From Cladorhizidae sp. MBARI D1340-BT2 (Eukaryota; Porifera; Demospongiae; Poecilosclerida; Cladorhizidae), in the NCBI GenBank assembly GCA_028752905.1, contig JAQNBH010000014.1, positions 18,211,250 to 18,275,249 of the forward strand: DNA of 64,000 nt, in the 5' to 3' direction. Numbering within the stretch: the first letter of the stretch is position 1; every line of letters begins with the position of its first letter. A model generated the notes under the pieces. That model did no database searches. It saw only the letters and a program-made list of their open reading frames with translations, and had not been told where the DNA came from. Positions 23,288 to 34,709 of the stretch are shown piece after piece. The position numbers and the translations under genes are program-made.

Positions 23288-26047
23288 TTGACTGGACCGC
23301 GACGTCCGCCTAGGAGTTCTGGAACAAGTCCCCCTGTGGACCCGGACACTTGGTGCCATCGGATGGTCATTTGCACTAAAAAGAACGGGTCCCTCAGGAG
23401 GACAATTGATTTCCAGCAATTGAACCGCCATGCCACACGCGCAACTCATCACACCCAATCACCCTTCCATCAAGCCAGAGCTGTCCCGACCCGATCGAAG
23501 AAGACCATTTTCGATGCATGGAACGGGTACCATTCCATTGCCCTCACGGAGCCCGACCGTCACTACACCACGTTTATAACCCCGTGGGGTCGATATAGAT
23601 ACTGCTCCGCCCCCCAGGGATACATTGCCTCTGGTGATGCGTACACGGCCAGGTACGACAGCCTGGTCGCGGAGATACCAAATAAAACCAAGTGCATAGA
23701 CGATGCCCTCCTGTGGTCGGAGTCCATAGAGGACGCCTTCCACCAGGCAACGGAGTGGCTAGATGTCTGCGCCAGGAATGGTATCACGCTGAACCCGGAT
23801 AAGATCCGGTTCACACAGGACAAGGTGGAATTTGCCGGGTTCCTCATAACAACGGACGAAGTCAAGCCCTGCAGCAGGTACATCCGAGCAATCACTGACT
23901 TCCCGACACCCATGGGGATAATGGACATTCGCGCCTGGTTCGGTCTCATGAACCAGGTAGCCTTCGCATTCTCCATGACGTCGGTAATGTACCTGTTCCG
24001 GTCCCTACTCAAACCCTCCACCACCTTTGCATGGACCCAGGACCTCCAACTCGCTTTTGACACGTCGAAGGAGATCACCACACGGATCCAAGAGGGCGTG
24101 ATAATTTTTGACAAGGAGCGCCCAACTTGCCTGGCGACGGACTGGAGCAAGGACGGTGTAGGGTACTGGCTATTCCAGAAGCACTGCCACTGCCCGTCCC
24201 AGGAGATCTTCTGTTGCCAGGAGGGTTGGAAGGTCACCCTGGTCGGCTCCAGGTTCACACATGCAGCGGAGTCGAGATACGCACCGATCGAGGGAGAGGC
24301 CGTAGCGGTCGCTGATGCCCTGGACAAGGCCTGCCACTTTGTTCTTGGATGCTCCAACCTGGTCATAGCCGTTGACCACAAACCCTTGGTGAAACTGTTC
24401 GGGGACCGATCCCTTGAGGACATCCCCAACACGCGTCTCAGAAACCTTAAGGAGAAAACGCTAAGGTACCGATTCACCATGGTGCACATACCCGGAGTTC
24501 GCAACCGAACCAGCGACGCCCTGTCACGCCACCCCATCGGCATCCCCAGCCCAGCGAGAATGGCTCTGCAGGACGACAGCACGGCGCCCGACACTGCGTG
24601 CCCCCACACAGGCCTCAAGATCCCCTCCGCCCTGCTTGCGGGCATCTCGATTGCGCACTCGCCCGAGGACGATGATGTGGGCCTTTCCACGGCCATTTGC
24701 GCAGCCATCACTGCCATCCCCCTCAGCTGGGAGGCCATCCAGATCGCCACTGCAGCGGACGACAGCCTGCTGGACCTTGCCCTCACCATAGAGGAAGGGC
24801 CACCGGACAAACGGCACCTGATGTCCCCGGCAATCCGGGACTTCTTTCCCTACCGAGACTCCCTCTCAGCAGTAGATGGCGTCATAACATACGGAGACCG
24901 AATCGTCATCCCAACCAAGCTCCACCGCACCTGTCTGGACGCCTTACACGCCGCTCACCAAGGCACGAGCAAGATGACCGCCCGAGCGGAATCATCCATC
25001 TTCTGGCCTGGCATATCCAAGGACATCACTGCAACACGGGTCTATTGCAGTGTCTGCAACGGCAACGCTCCATCCCAGCCGGCCATGCCCTCAGTCACAC
25101 CGGAAACCCCCGCATACACCTTCCAGCACGTATGCGGGGACTTCTTCCACCACCTCGGACTGGTATACCGGATCCTTGTCGACAGGTACTCCAACTGGCC
25201 CATCGTCACCCCATCCGGGGACGGTGCAGCGGGATTAACCCAAACCCTCTGTGATACCTTTGCGACGTATGGCATACCAGACATGCTCACCTCCGACGGC
25301 AGCCCAGAATTTACGGCACACAAGACAGGATCGTTCCTTACTAACTGGGGCGTACAGCATCGAACATCCTCGGCATACTACCCCCACGCTAACTACAGAG
25401 CCGAAGTAGCAGTGAAGGCCATGAAGAGGCTAATCGCAGGGAACACTGGCCCCAACGGCACCCTGTCCGACGCCTTCCACAAGGCCCTACTGATTTATCG
25501 CAACTGCCCGGACGCAGACACCAAGATGTCCCCAGAGACATGCGTCTTTGGCCTACCAACACGTGATCTCCTCCCCGGCCTACCAGGCAGATACTTGCCC
25601 GACACAGAATGGACAGACAAGCTCGACCTCAGGGAGAGAGCTCTCTCCAAGCGAGCCGTAGCAGGTCGCGCGAGATGGGATGAGCACACCAAGGGCCTTT
25701 CCCCCCGCAAGAACGGTGACACCGTGCTCATCCAAAACCAGACAGGACGACACCCGACCAAATGGGACAAGTCGGGGACGGTAGTGGAAGTGTTACAATA
25801 CCATCAGTACGGCGTACTGACCGATGGCTCCGGCCGCCTCACAACCCGCAACCGCCGGTTCCTGCGCCGGTACAACCCCCACCCAACCGAGGAACTACCA
25901 CCAATCCCACTTGCCGACACACCCTACCCCAACAACACGCCGACCGCCACCCATCCGGAGCCAGAGCCGATCATTGACTACCCGCCAACCAACGCTCACA
26001 CCGAGGCCCACACCGTGCCAGAGCCCACCACAGCCACCAGCCCGTGA
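23288..26047 (+). pseudogene. RT-RNase H-integrase of E2A
   Basis: Long open frame from TTG at 23288; true coding starts upstream but is broken by TGA at 23289-23291 in the linker frame (GGA in E2B) and by a 1-nt deletion near 23340 shared with E2B. RT: WCHRMVICTKKNGSLRRTID, FDAWNGYHSIAL, APQGYIASGDAYTARYD and KCIDDALLW, so the Y/F-x-D-D box is CIDD. RNase H: ATDWSKDGVGYW, EGEAVAVADALDKA, AVDHKPL, TSDALSRH. Integrase: HAAHQG...CSVC zinc motif, then D (VCGDFFHH), D (LTSDGSPEF) and E (NYRAEVAVKA). The end has GRHPTKWDKSGTVVEVL, a GPY/F-like module, and a Pro-rich tail. The tail shifts frame near 26047: GRSYASVA...RQSKRGPKP continues at 26069-26329. Confidence 0.88.
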
Positions 26048-26370
26048 CCTCCAACCAACCCCAATCCCTTGAGTATCACCCCGACCACCCCACACACGGG
26101 ACGCTCCTACGCCTCCGTCGCCCGGACTCCACCGCCGACCCAGGCCACGCGACCTGTGACCAGTCCGCCCTCCACACCTGCCTTGAACAGGCCGGCAGCA
26201 CCAAGGTCCATCATTACTCCCAGGTCACCCCATCATCCGCCTGCTCAGAGCAGCCTGACCGCGAAGCCACCACCCCCCCGACAGAGCAAACGCGGGCCGA
26301 AGCCCATTGACAGCTACGGCCACAACTGATCTACTAACTTCAGCAGCACCAGTGCCAACTTGGGGGGAGG

Positions 26371-26565
26371 TAGTGGACATTGGTCTAGTAGATCGCTATG
26401 TATGTATTCTCTTGTATAGGTAGACCCCTTACCCATTATACGTATTCATACATGTACGCATGCGCAGACACACACTATGCTCAGTTGATGCACACATTGT
26501 CAAAGACAGGTTCTGATTCATATCCAGTGTGATCTGCGACAAAGGCGTAGCTGCGCTATCGTCTA
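26371..26565 (+). repeat. 3' LTR of E2A
   Basis: 195 bp following GGGGGGAGG, from TAGTGGAC to CGTCTA. Differs from the 5' LTR by loss of AG near 26463 and three substitutions. Confidence 0.9.
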
Positions 26566-26570
26566 GAAGA

Positions 26571-28760
26571 TCCTTCACTTTTAACTTCCCAGCATCAAGG
26601 AGTAGCACATGGAAGAACCTTGACTTTTAATCGCCCAGCATCAAGGATCAGCACATGGAAGAACCTTCACTCTTAACCGCCCAGCATCAAGGAGCAGATC
26701 ATGGAAGAATCTTCACTCTTAACCACCCAGCATCATGGAGCAGAACATGGAAGAACCTTCACACTTAACCGTCCAGCATCAAAAAGCAGCACATGAAAGA
26801 ACCTTCACTTTTAACTGCCCAGAATCAAGGAGTAGCACATGGAAGGACCATCACTCTTAACCACCAAATATCAAGGAGCAGAACATGGAAGAACTTTCAC
26901 TCTTAACTGCCCAGCATCAAGGAGTAGATATGGAGCAACCGTCACACTTAACTACCCAAAATCACGGTGCAGCAAATGAAAGAACATTTACTCTTAACCG
27001 CCTACAATCTAGTAGCAGCACATGGAAGAACCTTCACACTTAACCGCCCAGAATCAACAATTAGCACACGGAAGAACCTTCACAATTAACCAACCAGAAT
27101 CAAGGAGTAGCAGATGGAAGAACCTTCACATTTAACCACGCAGCATCAAGGAGCAGCACATGGAAGAACCTTTACTCTTAACTGTCCAGCATCAAGGAGT
27201 AGAACATGGAAGAACTTTCATTCTTAACCGCCCAGCATCAAGGAGCAGAACATGAGGGAAGAACCTTCACTCTTAACTTCCCAGAATCAAGGAGCAGAAC
27301 ATGTGGAAGAACCATCACTCTTAACTTCCCAGCATCAATGCGCATCAAATGAAAGAACCTTCACTCTTAACCGTCCAGCATTAAGGAACAGCACATGAAC
27401 CTTCACACTTAACCGCCCAGTATCAAGGAGCAGCACATGGAAGAACCTTCATCTTAACCAGCCAGAATCAAGGAGTAGCACATGGAAGGACCATCACTCT
27501 TAACCATCTAACATCAAGGTGCAGCACATGGAAGTTACCTTCACTCTTAACTACCCAACACAACGGAGCTGCACATGGAAGAACCTTCACACTTAACCAC
27601 CCAGCACCAAGGAGCAGCACAAGAATCACCCAGCATCAAGGAACAGCACATGGAAGAACCTTCACTCTTAACCACCCAGCATCAAGGAGTAGCACAAGGA
27701 AGACCTTTCACTCTTAACCACCCAGATTCAAGTAGCAGCACATTGAGAACCTTCACTCTTAACCGCCCAGCATCAAGGAGTAGCACATGGAAGAACCTTC
27801 ACACTTAACCGCCCAGCATTAATGAGCAGCACATGGAAGAGCCTTCACTCTTAACAACCCAGCATCATGGAGCAAGGACCTTTATTCTTAATCGCCCAAC
27901 ATCAAGGAGCAGCACATGGAGAACCTTCACTCTTAACCACCCAGCACATGGAAAAATCTTCACCGCCCAGCATCATGGATTAGCACATGGAAGAACCTTC
28001 ACTCGTAACCGCCAAGCATCAAGGAGTAGACATGGAAGAACCGTCACACTAACCACCCAGCATAAAGGAGCCGCAAATGGAAGAACCTTTACTCTTAACC
28101 ACCCAGCATCAACAAGTAGCACCCGGAAGAACTTTCACAATTAACCAACCAGCATCAAGGAGTAGTACATGGAAGAACCTTTACACTTAACCACCCAGCA
28201 TCAAGGAGCAGATCATGGAAGAAGCTTCACTCTTAACCATCCAGCATCAAGGAGCCACACATGGAAAAACATTCCTCTTAACCACCCAGCATCAAGGAGG
28301 AGCACATGGAATAACCTTGACTTTTAATCACTCAGCATCAATGAGCAGCACATGGAAGAACCTTCACTCTTAATTGCCCAGCATCAAGAAGGAGCAGATA
28401 GAAGAACCTTCACTCTTAACCTCCCAGCATCAAGGAGCAGAACATGGAAGGACCTTCGCACGTAACCACCCAGATTAAAGGATCAGCACATGCAGAATCT
28501 TCACTCTTAACTGCCCAGCATCAAGGAATAGCACATGGAAGAACCATCAATCTTAACCACCCAACACCAATGAGCAGTACATGGAAGAACCTTCACACTT
28601 AACCACCCAGCACCAAGGAGCAGCACAATAATTACCCAGCATCAAGGAACAGCACATGGAAGAACCTTAACTGCCCAGCATCAAGGAGTCGCACATGTAA
28701 GATCCTTCACTCTTAACCACCCAACATCAAGGAGCAGCACATGGAAGAACCTTCACTCTA
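26571..28760 (+). repeat. 46-bp satellite array A2
   Basis: Continuation of array A1 beyond E2A, about 48 units. Bases 27270-27274 (CTCTT) with flanking satellite are the unoccupied version of the E3 target in copy 2. The array ends in TTCACTCTAAAGGCCAG. Confidence 0.93.
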
Positions 28761-29159
28761 AAGGCCAGTGTACGGCCCATTTTTTTTGGAATATTTGACC
28801 TTTTTTGTGTGCTTATATCATTTCTAAACATCTGTACAACTTGTCTTTCAAATTTGAAAACATTTGGAAGCACAAGTCTCAAGTTATGGTGACTTTTATC
28901 CAGGCCTGTACTTACATTCAACTGAAAAATTGAAGAAAGAAGTAAGTTCAGCTTCAGGTAAGTTTCACGGATCATATCTGGGTGACTGCTTACCCTAGAG
29001 AGTTGCTAAAAGTATAAAATAAAGCCCATTGCATATAGAACCATTGCATTCTAATTGAGCATAAATCTAAGTAAATTTAAGTACTCTACCTGCCACGCAT
29101 GCTCTTACCATTCATTTCCACGTGCAAATCCTCGTGCAGTTTGAGGGGGGATGATGGCA
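28761..29159. other. Single-copy AT-rich stretch, nothing recognised
   Basis: Begins directly after the last satellite unit. No supported gene or repeat. Confidence 0.4.
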
Positions 29160-29475
29160 TTTAATTTTTTTAACTTGTGGTTATAACTTTAGAGCTCCGT
29201 AGATTCTGCAAACTTCATATGGACTTGATATATAGCTCAAAAGATAGGTCTCTCTGTGTGCTCTCTTTTGATACTAAAATATGTTTCATAGGTATAACTA
29301 TAGGCAAGTTACTAGACCCTAAAGTGGAGGGACCTAATAAACATGCAGCCCAAAAACCTCATCCAAAATAACTCCAGATTGCTAAGATTTGAAATTGGTA
29401 CCTAGGCTAGTCAATGACCTTTTTCATTAGGCGTGAAAATGTAAGTAGGTGGTCAAGCACGCGGGTGGAAAATTG
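29160..29475 (+). repeat. Dispersed repeat, left member of an inverted pair
   Basis: Homologous in reverse complement to 32538-32870. Both share AGAGCTCCGTAGATTCTGCA, ACCCTAAAGTGGAGGGACCT, TTTTTCATTA and CACGCGGGTG in the same order. Short translated frames in both (ELRRFCKLH...YSSKDRSLCVLS) look alike, but no domain is known and each differs by indels. Confidence 0.8.
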
Positions 29476-29538
29476 ATTATGTTGAAAATCAACGCCTTAA
29501 ATTTTCCACCCGCACGCTTGACCACGTACTTAAATTTT
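29437..29538. repeat. Imperfect hairpin (about 38-base arms)
   Basis: The left arm AAATGTAAGTAGGTGGTCAA with GCACGCGGGTGGAAAATT is mirrored by the right arm AATTTTCCACCCGCACGCTT with GACCACGTACTTAAATTT, around a loop of about 25 bases. Confidence 0.8.
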
Positions 29539-29664
29539 AAAATTTTGTGCACCACATGCTGGTTACTGAGCTGGGCGTGTAGGCATCAGCCAACAAGAAA
29601 ATGTGTACCCAATGGTGAGCAGGAGCTTAACAAGCAGTTCCTGTGTGCAGACATGCATGGTTAA

Positions 29665-30551
29665 CCCTCTCACCGCTGTAAGCGCCATATGGCGTAATGG
29701 ACTTTAAAAATCGCTAATAAATCGATCGCTTGGCCTATAGTCATAATTTGCATACCAGCAACTATTACTCTATATGATGTCCAAAAATCACATCCGGAAA
29801 CGCCCGATTAGTTAGCGAAAAATATGTGCAACTACCGACGGTTCACGGTTTTGATGACCTAAAAATGAGTGGATGTTTAACGCTTAAAGAAGTACTTTCC
29901 CTGGTTTCTAGCGAGGATTTTGCTCTCACTGAGGATGAGTCAGAGGAAGAAGAAGGTGAAGAAATATGTGGCTACCTTGGAAATGCAAGTTCTGATCGTG
30001 CAGCAGTGCATTCTTTAGCCGCTGTAGTTGACCCTACTTTAGACCCTCAGGATTCTTCCTTTTGCTATGACCAGCTCTCTATTTATAATGAAATTGATCA
30101 GGAAGCCTTCTCAGGTTAGCTAAAGTATCTACATATTTGTATTTGCATGTTCTTTCTCTAATAGTTGAATTTCAATAACATAATAAACCATTGTATTACT
30201 GGGCTATAGAATCATATGATCAAATTTTGTCAAAAACCCACCGCTATATATTGCTATATGCCTAAATTATTATGACTAATGTTTACTAAATGCTAACTAA
30301 ATGAGTAAATATATTATAAACATTTTTTGTTGATTAAATGTTAGATATTGATAGAGAAATTTAGCATAATGATATTCATATTTTGTGGTTGATAATGTGG
30401 TTAGCTAATGAGATCACATTGTTTATAAACAATGGTGCTATCACATGACAAAATTACAACTGATATGAATGGATTGCTGATTTTATAATGATTTTTTTTG
30501 GTAGCTGGTATACTTTAGGAAAAATGTCCAGGAAAGTCAGCGGTGAAAGGG
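29665..30551 (+). mobile_element. Short piggyBac-derived element (exon 1 only)
   Basis: Flanked by TTAA at 29661-29664 and 30552-30555. Ends: CCCTCTCACCGCTG at the left and CCCTTTCACCGCTG as reverse complement at the right. It shares the subterminal TAAGCGCCATATGGCG with the 3632-6187 element. 887 bp. It retains only the first transposase exon, so it is a non-autonomous relic. Confidence 0.85.
29865..30114 (+). pseudogene. First exon of a piggyBac transposase
   Basis: ATG at 29865. An acidic region (LTLKEVLSLVSSEDFALTED, then EESEEEEGEE-type run and ICGYLGNASS) aligns with the exon 1 of the other element (CEDVISQLL...EGEDIYAYRGN). It ends at a GTTAGC donor in phase 1, the same phase as the donor at 4029. 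No second exon follows. Confidence 0.7.
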
Positions 30552-30740
30552 TTAAGGATCGTCCTGTGAATGCAGCATGCTAGCTAGAAGGAATGGAGAA
30601 TGGTTGAAGTGTAGCTGAGCAGAGCCTGGAGAGTGTCAGATGTGGACATCCTATCTACTAGTCACCAAAAATGGAAGAAACACAGACTTTTGAGCAGGAG
30701 ACATGATAACGATCAACAAATAGAAAACAGTAAAGTAGGT

Positions 30741-31084
30741 GCTTAACAAATAGAGGCTAGAACCGCAGAGAAGTAGGTGCTTAACAAATAGTGGCTAGAA
30801 CCAACGGTGAAGTAGGTGCTTAACAAATAGACAGTGAAGTAGGTGCTTAACAAATAGAGGCTAGAACCAACAGTGAAGTAGGTGCTTAACAAATAGTGGC
30901 TGGAACCAACAATGAAGAATGTGCTTAACAAATAGGTTGTGAAGTAGGTGCTTAACAAATAGAGGCTAGAACCAATAGTGAAGTAGGTGCTTAACAAATA
31001 GAGGCTAGAGCCAACAGTGAAGTAGGCGATTAACAAATAGAGGGTAGAGCCAACAGTGAAGTAGGTGTTAACAAAAAGTGGGTA
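30741..31084. repeat. Minisatellite, about 40-bp unit
   Basis: Units of GTGAAGTAGGTGCTTAACAA, then ATAGAGGCTAGAACCAACA, with truncated units. The minus-strand frame of YLLSTYFTVGSS repeats is an artefact. Confidence 0.9.
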
Positions 31085-32537
31085 TATAGATACCTGGCTT
31101 ACAATTGGCATTTCACAGACTTCTAATTATACCACACCACCTTGTGCTCAGTTTAACAGCCTATAAAATAGACTAATTCTACACGGCACTAGTTCAATAT
31201 GTATGATGAGGAACCAGTGACGAGTGCTCACAAATGCATGCAATATATAGTTGTGGGTGCAGGTGCTAGCTAAAATATTACTACTTATCTCAGAGAGAGG
31301 TAATGGCAGTGGGGTTCAATTAATTCAAAGTTGAATTAGTATACTGTCATTTGGGTATATTTAATTCAACTGGTTTAGTTAGTTTGTCACAGTTATTTTA
31401 TTTATTTAAACTAGTTTTTGAAGTCCATTAATTCAAAGTTGAATTAAAATTGAATTAAGGGGGCATAGACCATATTTGTGGTCACCAATTTAATGCATTT
31501 TGAATGGTTTTGATCTCAAAAGGTAGCTTATTCTCTGTGCTTTCCAATGATATTTATAGCTTATAGGCAAAGCAGTGTTGCCATCAACATCTGGCTGACA
31601 GCCTGACACACTGGCAATAGTACAGAGGTGTTGGTTTTTTTACAAATTTTCAGCTTCATCAAGACTTGCCATTTATGTTGCTGTCAGTCAGTTTCTGATA
31701 AAACTCCCCCCAATCCCCCCTTTTTTCATTCAGCAGGAAAAGTGAGCCCACAGAATGAACCGTATCTCATGGAAAATTGGCTGGATTGAAAAAGTGATCA
31801 TTCATTTTGAAGAGCTAAGAGAGAGCATTCAAATGATATAAAAATTATATACTATGGACAAAATATTGAGTGAGCAAAACTGTGAATAATGTCGGGAATA
31901 CACATTTCTTTGAATCATGAGGGGCAGGGATAGATCCAGGGTGGTTGTAAACCCCTCATTTTGCTCTTGATCATGACTATCATTCTTGCACTCTTTCATC
32001 AGCAACACAAGACTCACCAGAAAAACAGTGACTGAGCAGTGTTGACACAGGAGCAGGCAGGCCTGTGATAGCCAGCGCTAGGGAAGGACCAGCTACAGAT
32101 GCCATCTGAAGGTAAAGGGTGAAGCATAAACGGTAAAGCCGTTAATGCTACTATAGTTCCAAACTTTCAGCATCATTTGAGTCTTCAGCTTCTAGATATC
32201 TCTTCTTCTCTCACGATTCTAACCCAGAAGATCCTTACTGACTCCATACTTTCGTCTTTTCAGAGCTTTTGTTTGCATTCTTCTTGACATGGAATTTAAT
32301 AATGCTAACAAGTAAATAGCAGTATATACCAATGTGGGTGGGTGTCAAACCAGTGGACACAAAACCCGAACATAAGGTCCGGTGAAACTGAAAAAGTCCT
32401 CAAATAGAGTTTTCAAAACCCTCAATTAGAGTTTGCAACGCCCACTTCCAAGGAGGTGGGGAAAAGGAACTGCCAAAAAAGCCAATCTTATGGTCTCTTT
32501 ATTTAATTCAAAATTAGTTCATTTTAGTTGACTTCAA
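31085..32537. other. AT-rich single-copy stretch, no gene seen
   Basis: Contains ATTAATTCAAAGTTGAATTA twice (about 31318 and 31428), a near-palindrome. A minus-strand frame at 31829-32017 is not supported by domain or splice context. Confidence 0.4.
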
Positions 32538-32870
32538 TTTCGCACCCGCGTGCCTGACCAGATAATAAATTTTTAACGCATAATGAAAAAGACCGTTGCA
32601 TGCGTTAGAGCTTCCTCTAGCCACTCGTACCATTTTCAATTTTTGTGCACTTATATAGCAATCAGGAGTTATTTTGGTGGAGGGTACAGGGATTCAGGTT
32701 TTTGAGGTCCCTCCACTTTAGGGTCTAGTAACATACCTATGAAACTTATTTTAGTATCCAAAGAGAGCACACAGAGAGATCTATCTTTTGAGCTATATAT
32801 CAAGTCTATACCATGAAGTTTGCAGAATCTACGGAGCTCTAAAGTTGTACACAAGTTTAAAAAATAAAAA
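32538..32870 (-). repeat. Dispersed repeat, right member of an inverted pair
   Basis: Reverse-complement partner of 29160-29475. The pair encloses about 3.1 kb with the piggyBac relic and the 40-bp minisatellite. Confidence 0.8.
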
Positions 32871-33076
32871 AGTAAAAAATACCAACAGACCTACCTCAAA
32901 CCATATTATTCCAACAAATTTTTGAGGTTACAACTTTGGAAGTTCTGCCCACTAGATAGGTACATAGATAAATATAATAATTATTGATAAATACATAGAT
33001 GCGATACAGATACATGGATAAATACATACATACATATAAATACATACATAGATACATACACAGACAGATAGATAGA

Positions 33077-33690
33077 TTTATACTACATCACGTCATCTGT
33101 GGCTAATCTGATTGGTTAATAACTGTAGGTTACATAGGTGCGTAATCTACACTTTTAACCGGATGTAGTTTAGCGCGTGCGCAATGTAGTATACGCCTAT
33201 ACGGGTTATGCGCCAGTGTAACCTACTCGTTTGCGCTTTAGCTATTAATGTTCACTGTTCATGAAGCTTTAACGTCATGATAATATTCACTTGATATAAT
33301 TTATATAGATGTTCTGTGCTGCAGTGTAACCTACTCGTTTGCACGTAACACTGTAAAATATCTGGGCTCATAAATCCCTGAAGTTGAAGGAGTTTTTGAT
33401 TATCAGTTGAAGGAAGTTGTTCCAACTCAGCTGCGTATTTATCTAGCAGTACTTTGTCAATAGCTGGGGCGCCTTGAGTAAAAAATTCTTCCATTTCTAG
33501 TTGCTATGTAGTTTAGCGCATGCGCAATGTAAGCATAAGTAAGATAGTCTATTCAAAAGAGTCGGTTATGCGCCAGTGTGTAACCTACTCGTTTGCTGTT
33601 ACATTCCTCGGCTTCGCCTCGGGGTAACCGCAAACTCGGAGGTTACATAGGCGCATAACCGACTCTTTTGTATAGGCTATCCTATACATA
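33077..33690. repeat. Foldback element, copy 1 (with inserted sequence)
   Basis: Begins TACTACATCACGTCATCTGT and ends in the arm ATAACCGACTCTTTTGTATA. It has internal inverted arms at about 33543-33593 and 33635-33682 around CATTCCTCGGCTTCGCCTCG. It is the reverse complement of 35285-35560 at its ends. Extra internal sequence at about 33240-33540 includes duplicated GTGTAACCTACTCGTTTGC segments and the small frame at 33352-33494. Confidence 0.75.
33352..33494 (-). pseudogene. Possible captured exon inside the foldback element
   Basis: The minus-strand frame from ATG at 33494 encodes MEEFFTQGAPAIDKVLLDKY, then AAELEQLPSTDNQKLLQLQG and FMSPDIL, and then runs into foldback sequence. Its composition looks like ordinary protein rather than repeat, but I recognise no family. 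It could be a gene fragment carried by the element, or chance. Confidence 0.3.
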
Positions 33691-33900
33691 TACATACTGT
33701 AGATAGATAGATAATAGATAGATGCATACATACATAGGTACATGCATAGGTACATACATAGATAGATACATAGATAGATAGATAGATTCATACATACATA
33801 GGTACATACATAGATAGATACATAGATAGATACATGCATAGGTACATACATAGATAGATACATACATAGATACATACATAGATAGATACATAGATAGATC
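33691..33900. repeat. GATA/CATA microsatellite
   Basis: ATAGATAGATACATACAT-type tetranucleotide repeats. A related tract lies at about 32960-33075. Tyr/Met/Ser-rich frames here are artefacts. Confidence 0.95.
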
Positions 33901-34553
33901 TTTGAAGATGGATTTCAAGGTGTGTGCCAGTTTATTTCCTAAGTATTCAAGGCATGTTGAAAGTCTTTTGGAGGCAAAACCACCTTTGGGAAGCTAAGCA
34001 GCTTATGAATGACCTTATTGTGGGTCAAACCACCTACTTCCTGATGCCTACTGCCCTCTGTTGCCTCTCCATACTCCTGAACAGGATTTGTGGTAATCTC
34101 CCCACTTAGTGGGTACCTTAATAATTATAATGACCTTCACTATGCTAGAAAAGGTTTTATAATGGTGGCTGTGTCCAGGTTTTTAGTGTGGGATCTTCTC
34201 CCTTTAAAACAGTTTTGCTGAGAAGTTGGGGAACGGAAGGGATTATGGAGTAAGATGGCCAAACTGGAGAAAGAAAGTTGAGTTTACATCAAGATCACAT
34301 CGAGTTTTGAGTCAGGCCTTACTTCTGCTTCTGCCATGCTGGTATAGGGGAATATTTTTTATATATGTGTGTGTGTGTGTGGTGTGACCTATACACCGAC
34401 TATAGCATACATCAAATATGGTTGTCAATACCGGAATGGGGGGGGGGGGGGGGGAATTTCATGTGTATTTTTTCTTGGAAACCCACCTTTTATAAGCCAC
34501 TAAAATTGTAAAAGTGCAAAGCTAAATTCTTTTGTGTTCTATTGCAATTGCAG
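33901..34553. other. Single-copy stretch with poly-G tract
   Basis: Holds TG repeats near 34370 and about 17 G at 34438-34454. No gene supported. Confidence 0.4.
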
Positions 34554-34709
34554 GCTTCTGATCACAACAGGAACTGGCAATACACATCTGCCAGGATGGA
34601 ACATGGCGCTTTGCTGTAGCATCTTTCGGCCATCTACTTTGTTTTGCTGGTCATCACAGGGGTCACCATGCTCATTCTGGCCCTGTTGGCGTATGGAGTG
34701 AGCATGAAA
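34554..34709 (+). pseudogene. CD225-type exon with in-frame stop
   Basis: Acceptor TTGCAG before 34554 and donor GTAAAC at 34710. The 52-codon phase-0 frame starts ASDHNRNWQYTSARMEHG and continues YFVLLVITGVTMLILALLAY. It matches exon 3 of the CD225 gene at 256-7855 (ANDHNSAGDYNQAKS..., then the second membrane segment), including the phase-0 acceptor at the same residue. TAG at 34617-34619 interrupts it. It lies on the plus strand, opposite to the other two loci. No first or second exon is recognised upstream. Confidence 0.6.

Larger units (their letters stand above)
20939..26570 (+). mobile_element. LTR retrotransposon E2A (self-primed gypsy type)
   Basis: LTRs 20944-21140 and 26371-26565, flanked by the 5-bp duplication GAAGA (20939-20943 and 26566-26570). 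Removing the element restores a satellite unit (ATGGAAGATCCTTCAC). Order: LTR, self-complementary primer site, Gag, zinc knuckle-protease, RT-RNase H-integrase, a Pro-rich tail, polypurine tract GGGGGGAGG, LTR. The LTRs differ by a 2-bp indel and three substitutions. Coding is broken by a gag deletion, a nonsense codon and frameshifts, some shared with E2B. Confidence 0.9.
1..28090. repeat. Segmental duplication, copy 1
   Basis: This block is collinear with 36934 to about 58.2 kb, in the same orientation. Position 1 matches 36934, the CD225 exons match, the Gmr1-like LTR 8628-8965 matches 43020-43336, E2A matches E2B, and satellite at 27.2-28.1 kb matches satellite beyond 58131. The left edge lies outside the window. 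Copy 1 alone carries the piggyBac insertion 3632-6187 and the 9207-19047 segment with a second CD225-like gene and other exons. The right edge is vague because it lies in tandem satellite. Confidence 0.9.

Noticed and set aside
23563..24810. Long antisense open frame over E2A RT-RNase H (also 49411-50331 in E2B)
   Set aside because: It mirrors the coding strand of a GC-rich retrotransposon. The plus-strand frame carries all RT, RNase H and integrase motifs.
33585..33918. Tyr/Met-rich minus-strand proteins
   Set aside because: Translations of GATA/CATA tetranucleotide repeats.
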